Of a stretch of DNA of 64,000 nt, positions 54,751 to 64,000 are shown in pieces. Every line of letters starts with the position of its first letter. Position 1 is the first letter of the stretch. The stretch spans positions 992,001-1,056,000 of the forward strand of contig JBBPEB010000002.1 of the NCBI GenBank assembly GCA_039096225.1, given 5' to 3'. This DNA is from Blastocystis sp. Blastoise. Taxonomy: Eukaryota > Sar > Bigyra > Opalinata > Blastocystidae. A model generated the notes under the pieces. The model had not been told where the DNA came from. It saw only the letters and a list, made by a program, of their open reading frames with translations, and searched no databases. The position numbers and the translations under genes were made by a program.

Positions 54751-57700
54751 ATTATTATTAATATTATTATTATCAGCAATAACATTACTATTATTATTAT
54801 TATTAATAACATTATTATTATCAACAATAACATTACTATTATTATCAATAATATCATTATTATTATTAATATTACTATTATTACTATTTGAAACACTACA
54901 AACATTAGATTCCATGGAAACATGAGTAGTTGATAGAGAAGGCGATATAATCGCGGGAATAATGCTTTCTTGAGTAGATGTAGTGATTGAATCTTTGGTA
55001 TTAAATATATCTATATCTTTATTATTATCATAATCATTATTCTTATTCATATCATTATCATTCATATTAGAATTACAATGAATTTCATTATTTTTATTAA
55101 TTTCATCATATATACCAGAATCATGAATCGAGTCATCAAGTATTTTGTCATGAATATCAATATTTTCATTATTATTATCATTATTTCCTTTTTTATTTTC
55201 ATTATTATTATTTAAAATGCCTTCAATTGTTTTAAACCATACAATTCCACCATAAACATTACATTCTCTTCTTTCTAAACACATCCAATAACCTTCACCA
55301 TCTTCAAATAATACATAATATAATAATAAATCTTGTAAATAATATAATATACGTCCTCTTAATGATGTTTCTTGTATTGTATCATATATATTCATAGAAC
55401 AACCTATTAAATCTTTTCCTAATAATAATATTTCTCCATCTTGTACTAAACTATGTTGAATCATATCTTGAGTATATATATAAGAATATATAGAAGAATC
55501 TGATAATATTGATGATGTATATATAGTATTTGTATTTATAGGCATAGTTATAGTATCGGAAATTATATTTATATTATTATTAGTAGTAGAATTATTATTA
55601 TTATTATTTATATCTGATACTTTTGTATTATTAATAGATTCCATAGAAATAGCAGTAGGAGTTGAAATAGATCGAATAGAATCTGTAGAAACAGATATAT
55701 CTTTATTTATTGATAAATTTATATTATTATTATTATTAGTTGTATTATTATTATTAGAAACAGAAGGAATAGATGTATTTATATTCATATTACTATTATT
55801 ATTATTATTAGTTGTATTATTCGTGGCAATTGTTGAATTCGGACTATATATACTTCCTTTTCTTGATATAAATACATTAGTCTCTTTTTGATTCTCCAAC
55901 GATATAGAAATATTCAAATCATTTTTAAGATCTTTTGTATCTAATTCGTGTTTATCTGGGGTACGACAAGGAGATAACGTGATTAAGGGGGATTTTGGAG
56001 CACAAACACGTGATATATATGTAGGCAATACAGGCTTAATAGACACTTGTGTAGAAGTAGTAGTAGTAGTAGTATTATTATTATTATTTGATATTATATC
56101 TATTGATGAAAGATTATTATTATCAGATAAATCTTTATTATTATTAGAAAAATCTTTATTATTATCAGATAAATCTTTATTATTATTATCAGATAAATCT
56201 TTATTATTATCAGATAAATCTTTATTGTTATTATTAGTTTCTACAGGAAGAGTATGTTTTTCAGAATTAGAATCCAATTCAGTTTGTTTCTCAATTTTAT
56301 TATTATCATTATTAATATTATCATTATTATTATTAGAATTAGATGTCTCTTCATGAATATCAATATCTACAGAATCTATACCATTCACTAAATTATGATT
56401 ATTAGATAAATCTTTATTATTATGATTATCTATGGACATTGAATGTATTAATTCTGATAAATTAGGTGATCTATTATTATTATTATTATTCTCTATATCA
56501 TCATGTATATAAATAGAGTTTTTATTATATTTCTTAAGAATATATCGACAAACAGGACATAACCATGTTTTCATATTAGTAGCTGTTACACATCCCTCAC
56601 CATTCTTCCAATGATATAAAGATACTAAAGGTGATTGAGAAGACATAATATAATGATTTATACATCCATAATGATAAGTCATAGTACAACGAGTACAAGT
56701 AATAATAAGATGATCTTGATCTATAGAAGGAGATGAAGAAGGAGAAGAAAAAGAATTCGACAAAGATTCTTTTGAATTCTTTATAGAATTCTTTATAGAA
56801 TTCTTCATTGAATTCTTCATTGAATTCTTTACAGAATTCTTTACTGAATTCTTTACTGAATTCTTTACTGAATTCTTTACTGAGTTTTGATCTTCTTCAT
56901 CTGTTGTAATATTCATATCTATATCTATATCTATATCTATATCTGTTTCTTCTTCATGATTATGATTTGATTTATATAATTCTTTTTCATTTTGATCTTT
57001 ATATTTATATTCTTTTAAACATAATGCACATTCTTCTATATATGTATTATTTAATATACATGTTCTTGGAGGTGGATTAATATAAGGTAATTGTTTTCGT
57101 TCTTCTTTTTCTATATCCATTTCAGATTCATGATCATTCTTTGTATCATTTAATATACCTGATTTATCAATAAATTTATCATTAGGAATATGTTTAGAAG
57201 CATTAGTATTATTATTATTATTATTACTAGTAGTAGTAGTAGATTTATCATTAGCATGATTATTTGATGAATTATTTCCACGGGAATTTGTTGATACTGT
57301 ATCTGTTGGTGAGTTTTGATTATTATTATTTGAATTATTATTATTATTATTCTTATTATTACCATTAGTATTATTATTATTAGTTTCATTTGATAAATCC
57401 ATAGAATGATATTCTTCAAATAATCGTGAATTTTTATGAGTAGATCCTTCTAAATCTAATAATGTTTTACCATCTATAGAAGATAATGGTTTATTAATAT
57501 GAATAGAATTATTCTTTATAGAATTATTTATAGTAGAACTCTTTATACTATCTTCTTTAGATTTACTTACAGAAGAATAATCACTTTTAATACTTGATTT
57601 TCTCTTTAAAGATTCTTTAGAAATACTATTCCTTCTGTGTTTCACATAATCATCAGAACTATCATCATCATTATTACGACGTTTATTCTTTTTTAATTTC

Positions 57701-58509
57701 ATATTTATACCTTTACGTTTATATTTATCTAAATCATTTCCATCTATATTATAAGTAGGATCATAATTATGACGTGAAATAGAATGATAATTTTCTTTTT
57801 TATCATTTTTATCATTATCAATTTCAAATGTTTCATCATTTTCATTTTCACTTTGATTATCACTATCATCATAATGATAGAATGAACCTCTTCCTCTTCC
57901 TCTTCCTCTACCTCTTCCTCTTCCATGTGATCGTAATTTACCACGACCACGGCCACGGCCACGAATAATAGGATTTGATACTCTATCGGTATCTGTTATT
58001 ATACTTGTAGTATCATCATCATTATCATTATCTTCTTTTTCTTCTTCTTCTTCTCTTTCTTTTATTTCTTCTTCTTCTTCATCATCATCTTCTTCTTTTC
58101 TTTCTTCTTTTGTGTCTTTTTCTTTATGTTTTTCTTCTTTTTGTTCTTTTTGCTTTTTTTCTTCTTGTATACTATCTTCTTTTCTTTCTTTTTCCTCTTC
58201 TTGTATAGTATTTATATTTGAATAATCAATACTATGATTTCTATTATTCATATAACTCATATCATTTATACTATCTTTAGAAGAATCACGAATAGTATTA
58301 CCTTTAACAGAAGAATTATTCTTATTATTTGATATATCTTTTGAATTATTTATATTTTTATCTTGAGATGAAGAAGATGAAGAATTAGAAATATTTGATT
58401 CTTTACGATGTTTATTTGAATGTATATTATTATTATTTATAGAAATAGAATTATCTTTAAGAGAGAGATTCGATTCATCTGTTTCTTTATTATTTTTATC
58501 TTTATTCAT
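49935..58509 (-). CDS. Trithorax/MLL-like chromatin reader: PHD, Tudor-like, PHD triplet, bromodomain, PHD triplet
   Basis: Exon 58509 to about 54150 encodes a basic, Asn/Ser-rich N-terminus with RGRG repeats (about residues 185-208). It also carries a PHD-like finger (CALC near 493, CTRC and YHYGC near 605, CPVC near 650). Two Tudor-like modules follow: DLIGCSMNIYD...FEDGEGYW near 1030-1080, and DWEKGYLTCFNANTGKHYVK near 1405. After an intron (to about 53956), the next exon has a first PHD triplet (YCICCLSN to LCSRCRRKK) and a bromodomain (about 53290-52990; APDYYKVISKSN, NSYKYNNP). A second triplet then closely follows MLL PHD1-3 (CIICGSTGDIDKMLFCIDCG; PICNKEW; CEKCERWVHKSC). At 51943 a one-base shift (AATTTTGAT) is needed to reach NKNYICKNC. 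A Ser/Thr/Asn linker and a final exon from about 51010 follow. The frame is open upstream to about 58602 at an ATATATAG acceptor, so 5' exons are missing. No SET domain seen. Confidence 0.65.
56765..56890 (-). repeat. KNSVKNS coding repeat
   Basis: In-frame tandem copies of a 12-bp unit, reading KNSV/KNSM/KNSI about ten times, lie inside the first PHD-like finger of the large gene between its CxxC pairs. The DNA shows repeated GAATTCTTTACT units. Confidence 0.8.
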
Positions 58510-58693
58510 ATTACTTATATTTGATCTATTTATATCAATCTTATTTATCTTCTTAGAGTTTATATGTTGATTATTTAGTCTAGAACTATCTCTTTTAGAT
58601 CTATATATAAAATATTTTTAGAAAATAAAAAAATTATTAATAATTATAGGGTAATTTATTAATTTTTTTAAGAATACCCGTAATAAATAATCA

Positions 58694-58745
<52 letters not shown>

Positions 58746-59048
58746 TAATATATAATAATAATAATATTAATAATAATTTCTATCTATATACCGTTTAATC
58801 TTTAACAGGACTTAACTAACAATTTGATGTATGAATAGACAACAAAACCTATCATTCTATATAATATAAATTATAATTAATATAAATTGTATACAATTTA
58901 AAATAAGCCAATATTAAAAACATATTTATATTTAGTAATTGAAAAAAAAAGTAATGAATAGAAAAACAAATAATACATTTATATACTTTTTATAGCATGG
59001 CAAGTTGTTTCTTGAAAGCGTTGGAATAAGAACAAGGAAATAATCTTG
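58510..59048. other. 5' flank of the PHD gene with (AAT)n run
   Basis: Contains the likely first intron of the PHD gene on the minus strand (about 58793 to 58603, GTATATAG to ATATATAG). Within it is an uninterrupted AAT microsatellite at about 58698-58743. The upstream exon could not be resolved; a short VLLKIKR block would splice in frame to SKRDSSRL. Confidence 0.45.
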
Positions 59049-60225
59049 TTAAACAAAAGTAGCAGCAACTCTATTGATTAAATTTTTAAGGTTGACCAAG
59101 GAGACAGTCTGATACGAAGAGGGACTCCAGAATGGAAAACCTAAAAGAATTATGAAAATAAATATAAAATATTTAATAAATAAATACTGACACAATACAT
59201 TCTTGTCTTCTAAACATACATAAACACTGTGAGAGGCTCTAATTCCTCTTAGAGACAATAAAATAAAAATAATTATAAATTCACTAATAAATTCAAATGT
59301 TCAAGTGAAATACAAAATTTTTCATGAAAATACCTTTCTTTAATTTTTTTAATTTTTTATGACTCGCTATCATATTTATAAGTTATGACACGTTTCACAC
59401 TACACCATCTATACAATACTACTGCATCCCACACTTTTAACCTTTAAAAAATAACTCATTTTTGTTGACTCTCTGATCTGTTGACTAACTCGTCCAAAAA
59501 CTATTAATTATAACTTAAAACGTCCATTCGTTGATGAATTAACTCTAAAAATGACTTAAAAAAGACTTTTAGTTGATTCTGAAAAAAAACTCTTTATTTA
59601 TAAGCTTTGACATACTATTTGTATGCGGAACTTAATGTCATGATAGAATAAAATGAAAAACCTTTTTTAAAACACTTGTGTCCTCTGATATTCAATAAAA
59701 TATAAATAGACTCAGTTTTGAACGAGAAAAATATTCCCGTAAATATTTTAAAAATTGAAAACTCTGGTCTGATTGCCCATGGAACAAATAGGCTCGGCTC
59801 AATTTTTCACTGTAAAAAAAATATAAATTTTTGACTTTTTGGCTGAATTTTGGTTTTGACCCATAGAGGTCTTTTTATTCACTTTTACACATACTTGTGA
59901 CTTTCAGAGGGTCTAAACTTTAAACAGAGCAACAAGAGGTTTTAAAATATTGACCCCATTATTTGTCGGAATTACGACTTAAAACAAAAGAAAAGCGTTT
60001 TTGATATTGTGCGACCCTCTGTAAACAAAAATTAATGTCAATTCTTTGTTAAAATATGTCAAATAGGGTCTTTGAGTCTAAATCAAAAGTCGACTTAAAA
60101 TTTTTATGAAAATTTTATTTTTTTTGCCTAAGTCTTTTTTTTATTCAAATTTTATTGGCTGAATAAGTTTTGAACGAAAATTAGCCAATCAAAAACCTTC
60201 AAAAACTCAAAAGTGCCTACCAGTG
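58890..60225 (-). repeat. Right long terminal inverted repeat
   Basis: Reverse complement of the left arm. It begins at 60225 with CACTGGTAGGCACTTTTGAG and continues through GATTGGCTAATTTTCGTTCA, GACAAATAATGGGGTCAATA, AAAAGACCTCTATGGGTCAA, GGGCAATCAGACCAGAGTTT and CAGATCAGAGAGTCAA. Beyond that it covers the small gene at 59049-59258 and CTTTCAAGAAACAACTT. By eye the arms agree at about three quarters or more of positions, with several indels. Confidence 0.85.
59049..59258 (-). CDS. Small gene inside the right terminal repeat
   Basis: The ATG at 59258 reads MSLRGIRASHSVYVCLEDKN. An AT-rich stretch that looks like an intron follows, then FPFWSPSSYQTVSLVNLKNL and INRVAATFV with TAA. A 51-nt intron with donor GTCAGT keeps this frame. 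A 58-nt one with donor GTATTG would give a different end (VFHSGVPLRIRLSPWSTLKI). The unspliced frame is also open. The sequence is less AT-rich than its surroundings and its counterpart in the left arm is decayed. No family recognised. It may instead be non-coding element-end sequence. Confidence 0.4.
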   Translation of the reverse strand: MSLRGIRASHSVYVCLEDKNVLCQYLFIKYFIFIFIILLGFPFWSPSSYQTVSLVNLKNLINRVAATFV

Positions 60226-60228
60226 AAT
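60226..60228. repeat. Right target-site duplication AAT
   Basis: Directly follows the inverted terminus ending at 60225 and matches the AAT at 27298-27300. Confidence 0.7.
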
Positions 60229-60752
60229 GTAGAAAATGGAATGCGTGAAGTGATCATTCCTTATTCCATTAGATATGAAGATTCATTTAAATTGAATAAG
60301 CATAAACTTGGAAAAGGTAGTATTATTGATTTTGCAAATGAGATTGCTAAAATGAAGCCTCTATTGATGTTTGCTTGTTCTCAATTTGATCCAAATTTTA
60401 AATTACACTTTTTAAAACGAAAGAATGAAAAGAAAAGTGATACAGTCTTTAAAGTATATATATTTCAATCTCGCTATTTTATTATAATATATTTATTATT
60501 TTGTTTATTATATTATATATTATTATATTTATTATTTTGTTTATTATTATAGTTATTATTATTATATTAATTATTGTTTTATTAATAGACTAAAGATAAA
60601 GAAATAGAAAAAAGAATAAAGCACGTATGTAAAACTAATGGACCAACAAAAAAAGGCATCGAAGACACGTGTACTTATGTAAAGACGAATTTTAAAGCCC
60701 TAAGTAAAGGTATTAAACAAAGAGCAGAATCATTCTTTTTAAAAGACAAGTA

Positions 60753-60835
<83 letters not shown>

Positions 60836-62258
60836 ATTAACTTATTATTTATATATAGTGACAAACTCTTTACTGAGAATGAAGTTCGTATTTGGTTGTT
60901 CTTATATGCATGTAATGTACCTATTCAATATTTTGGTCGAGTATATATATATATCTATTTTACAACATATTTATACATTATTCTATTATTTCTATTATAT
61001 TTATAGCTCCTTGGAAAAAGCCAATACTTCTCAAGTAATTACAAAATACCGATTTTCTTAAAATATGTATGTATATAATATTATTATTTCATGTTATAAA
61101 AATACTATTTTCAAGAAACATCTATACTATATATTTCTTTACTTATATTTTTATCTATTTTAATATAATATTTTACTTATATAGCCAGAAATCCTAAAGA
61201 AAAAAATGGAAAGAAAGAATATGGAAATAAGAACGAAAGAAATGAAATGCCTGTTTCCTATTGTCGAATTAGATGAAGATGCATTATCGAATATCGTTTT
61301 TGATACAAAGAATTATTACAAAGATGTTTTTGAGTTCTATATGGATATATATAGTGAAATCTATTCTCATACTGATATACGTAAATTTATTCCTGGTGGC
61401 TTTATTAGATATACTTTTGATAATAAATGCTGTTTGTTTCAAAAAGTCTCGTCTTCATTGGATACTCAACCTTCTCAACAAGTTGGAAATAGAACAGAAT
61501 TAGTAACTCTGTCAAGTATACCAATTCAAAATGAAATAGCATTGTATTCTTATAGTAATGATAATAATACTGGTATTGAACAAAGTATTCGTAGAGGTTT
61601 TACGCATAACGAAAATGAGCCAACTTTAATTGACATGCAAAATTCGTTGATCCCAGAGAGAAGCTACGCTGTAAATAATGGAGCAAGTGATACTCGAAAT
61701 TATCAACAAGAATCTATCCCTTGTAATAGTAATCAACAAAATGCTTCTGTTATGTGTTATAATAATTCTTTTAACGTTGAATATCAACAAACTTTTAATG
61801 ATCAACAAGCAGATGCTAATGGTTTTTATTATTTAGCTACAACAGATGAAGGTACAGCTCCATGTTTAATCTCTCCAATGATTAATTTATCAATGAACCC
61901 AGATAATGTTAGTCATTGTCAATATTCTTTATCTAATTCTAATCATTCTCCTGTAATAAATGATTATAGTAATATGCAAACTTTTAACAATAATCTTCCT
62001 TCTAGTAATATGCCTCCTTCTATGAATATGCTTCCTTCTAATAATCTTCCTTCTATGAATATGCCTTCTTCTAATAATATGTCTCCTTCTTCTATTCTAA
62101 TCCCAATTACTGACCCCTATTCTGTATATAATATGACTTTTTCTAATAATACTTTTCCTTCTCCTTCTGCTGATGATTCTACTCGAAATCTTGATCCTCT
62201 ATTTATATATCCTTCTGAAAATGAATCGAACGATTCTCTTCCTAACTATTACGCGTAA
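60226..62258 (+). CDS. 3' part of the interrupted host gene (unknown, transcription-factor-like)
   Basis: The exon at 60226-60453 continues the frame from 27247 with NVENGMREVIIPYSIRYED. Further exons are 60589-60749 (KDKEIEKRIKHVCKTNGPTK), 60859-60940 (DKLFTENEVRIWLFLYACNV), 61007-61066 (LGKSQYFSSNYKIPIFLKY) and 61185-62258. All junctions are in frame, with GTATAT donors and ATAG acceptors. The last exon holds a globular part (VELDEDALSNIVFDTKNYYK). A Gln/Asn/Ser-rich region with SNMPPSMNMLPSNNLPSMNM repeats follows, ending LPNYYA. A structured basic N-terminal half with such a tail is common in transcription factors, but no DNA-binding family is recognised. On this allele it lacks its first 17 codons and promoter. 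All exons are open, suggesting the insertion is recent, polymorphic or removed. Confidence 0.65.
60753..60831 (+). repeat. ATT microsatellite in an intron
   Basis: Almost pure ATT repeat with two short interruptions, within the intron 60750-60858 of the interrupted gene. Confidence 0.85.
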
Positions 62259-63774
62259 ATAATAATTAAATAATTTTTACTTCATTTTAATGTTTAAAAA
62301 AAAAATAATATGCAAAAAATAGGAAAAAGAAATGTAAAATAAAAATAATAGAAAACCTATCTATAAAAAAGTTAAATATTTTTAATGTGCTAATTATTTG
62401 GGTAGTTTTTATAAATCTTTATATTTTTTTTAATCATTTTCTACATGATATTTATAATATATCTGTCTTTTATTACTATTTATATAATATGTTTTTTATG
62501 TTTAAATATATATTTTTTCAATATTTTCTTAAAATAGCTTGTTGGGTGGCTATCTTAGTAATCGCATAATATAACTAATTAATTCTTATAAATTGCAGTA
62601 TTTCTATTATCTCTTTAATTAATATATATTATGTTTCCTTTTAAATGTATCTTTATATAATTATTATTATACTTTAAGTTTTATTATGTCTTTTTTTTAT
62701 AACTTTAAAACATTAGCTATAGTTATTCTTATAGCTGATTTCTAAATATAAAACTATGTAATATTTATATCTTATATTAATTTTATATTATATACATATA
62801 CTTCTATTAAATTAGCAATTCTTGAAATCATTATTATTAATAAATAATTCTTTTTTTTAATTTATATAAAAAGTATTCATTATTTCTTAATAAATGATCT
62901 GTCATTTTATTATTTCCATAAGCACACTTATTTTATTATTTTAATGATATCAAGATGTTTCTGATATTTTTTAAATAACTTATTCGTTTATTCTAATATA
63001 TTCTAAAAACATATAGTTCTTATTTATATATTGATACTTATATAAATTTATTACATTAACCGAATATTCCTTTTTTATATATTATGTATATATGTGAAAG
63101 ATAATGCTTTAGTTTTGTTTATATATAACCAACTGATGATCAGTAATATAGTTGATATATAAGTATGTATCTATTACAAAAATAGTAAAATATATATCAA
63201 ATTCTTCTCTCACTTTTTGTGAATATTCCTATACAATATGAAACTTATTATTAACACTTGTGACCTTTTATAGCATATGATTGAAAAAATGAACTATTTT
63301 CCAGTAAATTTCCATAAAATCAAAGTGCCTAATAGTGAATACTTCACTATTTTTCCATATTTCTTTCATAATTTATGAATAAAAACATATTATTGGTATT
63401 ATTTATATAACATAGGTAACAAGTATAAATAGGAATTAAAGAAATATGATTTTCTTTATATCATGTTAGATAAATTCTTTATTGCGTAACCTGCTCATAT
63501 GGTCAAAAATACTGAGTTTATTTGTTTTAGATATTCTTTTTGTATACATAAATAATTAAAAACTCAAACAAAAAAATAAAACGATAAATAAAAAATCTGA
63601 AATAATGCAAAAAACTGGAAAAAATCCCCCAATTATGTTCTTTAAAAGAAAAAATCAAATAAAAATATTATAGTTTTTATATATTCGTTTTCTTTTATTA
63701 TTTAAGTTAATACGCTTTTTTATCATAATTTATTTATTTCAAATAACATTTTCTTATTTTAAATAATTAACAGA
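62259..63774. other. Intergenic region with a solo element end
   Basis: AT-rich spacer. The ORF at 62387-62569 is Phe/Tyr/Ile-rich and not convincing. It contains the isolated terminus at 63322-63337 and, about 60 bases before it, ACACTTGTGAC, which resembles an internal word of the giant element's arms. Confidence 0.45.
63322..63337 (-). repeat. Solo CACTA-like terminus
   Basis: AAAGTGCCTAATAGTG on the plus strand; its reverse complement CACTATTAGGCACTTT matches the right outer end of the giant element (CACTGGTAGGCACTTTT) except at two bases. AAT follows it, as at 60226. Immediately after, AATACTTCACTATT makes a small palindrome with AATAGTGAA. No partner end lies in the window. Confidence 0.55.
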
Positions 63775-63972
63775 ATGTCCACTATTATAGAAGATACACT
63801 AGAAACTGCTGGAACTATTGTTAGTGTAGGTGCTAGGGCTACGGTCGCTGTTGCTGCTGAAGTTGTTGATGTAGCTGGTAAGGTTGTTGGTGGAACTGCT
63901 AAAGCTGTTGGAAAGACACTCTGCGCTGCTGGTGAGGTAATTTGTGATGCAACACAAAATAGACTTTGTTGA
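63775..63972 (+). CDS. Ala/Val/Gly-rich small protein, 65 residues
   Basis: A single open frame from ATG (MSTIIEDTLETAGTIVSVGA) to TGA. The body AAEVVDVAGKVVGGTAKAVG repeats small and beta-branched residues with regularly spaced Lys/Glu, suggesting an amphipathic helix. The Gly/Ala spacing resembles glycine-zipper or LEA-like peptides. Three Cys lie in the C-terminal quarter. No signal peptide. Its codons (GCT, GTT, GGT, GTC) are far richer in GC than those of neighbouring genes, which suggests selection on composition or high expression. No intron and no recognised family. A role in membrane or protein association is inference only. Confidence 0.6.
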   Translation: MSTIIEDTLETAGTIVSVGARATVAVAAEVVDVAGKVVGGTAKAVGKTLCAAGEVICDATQNRLC

Positions 63973-64000
63973 TAAACTAATTCTTTTAAATGCTTATTTT

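Larger units (their letters stand above)
27301..60225. mobile_element. Giant CACTA-like DNA transposon, 32.9 kb
   Basis: Outer termini are CACTGGTAGGCA at 27301 and its reverse complement TGCCTACCAGTG ending at 60225. Each is followed inward by a long related sequence in opposite orientation (27301-29270 and 58890-60225). The flanks carry AAT, and a host reading frame is continuous across the element. Cargo: two divergent transposase genes with tnp2-type motifs, two copies of a small partner gene, a large PHD/bromodomain gene and decayed coding sequence. CACTA elements have CACT-A/G ends, 3-bp duplications and tnp2-like transposases, so termini and enzymes agree. At 33 kb it is far larger than a simple autonomous element. 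It could be one composite unit mobilised by its outer ends. The arms differ by many substitutions and a 0.6-kb indel, so the element itself is old even if this insertion is not. Confidence 0.75.

Noticed and set aside
54622-54923. Ile/Asn-rich ORFs on the plus strand and a Met/Ile ORF on the minus strand
   Set aside because: Other-frame shadows of the Asn-rich linker of the PHD gene. The same applies to ORFs at 55979-56356, 57150-57419 and 57744-57962.
62387-62569. 60-residue hydrophobic ORF
   Set aside because: Phe/Tyr/Ile composition is what random AT-rich DNA gives. No start context or neighbours support it.

Overview
This window is nuclear DNA of a unicellular eukaryote with an extremely AT-rich genome. 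The genes carry many very short GT-AG introns, mostly 33 to about 160 nt, which typically open GTATATAT and close ATATAG. Proteins contain long Asn, Asp/Ser and Pro/Ser runs, and the long ORFs use TAA, TAG and TGA as stops, so the code looks standard. KCTD-like BTB domains, a TLDc relic and trithorax-type PHD fingers suggest a protist, possibly amoebozoan-like. The lineage cannot be fixed from this sequence.

Left part (1-27.2 kb): a broken BTB-TLDc gene (about 650-2129, minus). Then three paralogues of a BTB-like gene family with leucine-rich-repeat-like tails: 2699-7752 plus, 8484-13065 minus and 24802-26331 plus. The first has an apparent frameshift and the third looks dead. Between them lies a very intron-rich gene (14928-22848, plus) that I read as a PA200/Blm10-like proteasome activator.

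Central part (27301-60225): the main discovery. These 32,925 bp look like a single giant transposable element. Both ends carry the same 12-bp terminus (CACTGGTAGGCA, inverted). They are flanked by a 3-bp target duplication (AAT) and backed by divergent inverted repeats of about 1.3-2 kb. The element interrupts a host gene: joining the outer flanks across one AAT copy continues the same reading frame (27247-27300 into 60226 onward).

Inside the element are two units facing each other as mirror images. Each has a roughly 1,010-residue CACTA/tnp2-type transposase gene (35173-38920 minus; 44417-48261 plus) divergently paired with a small gene of an unrecognised family (40316-41224 plus; 42831-43710 minus). 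A further terminus-like sequence lies between the units at 42330-42351. The right part carries a large trithorax/MLL-like gene (49935-58509, minus) with two PHD triplets around a bromodomain and Tudor-like modules, but no visible SET domain. Its 3' end is decaying. The left part, 28.9-35 kb, is mostly decayed coding sequence.

Right part (60.2-64 kb): the 3' exons of the interrupted gene, ending in an Asn/Ser/Pro/Met-rich tail. Then come an AT-rich spacer with a solo element terminus (63322-63337) and a 65-residue Ala/Val/Gly-rich small protein gene (63775-63972) with unusually GC-rich codons for this locus.
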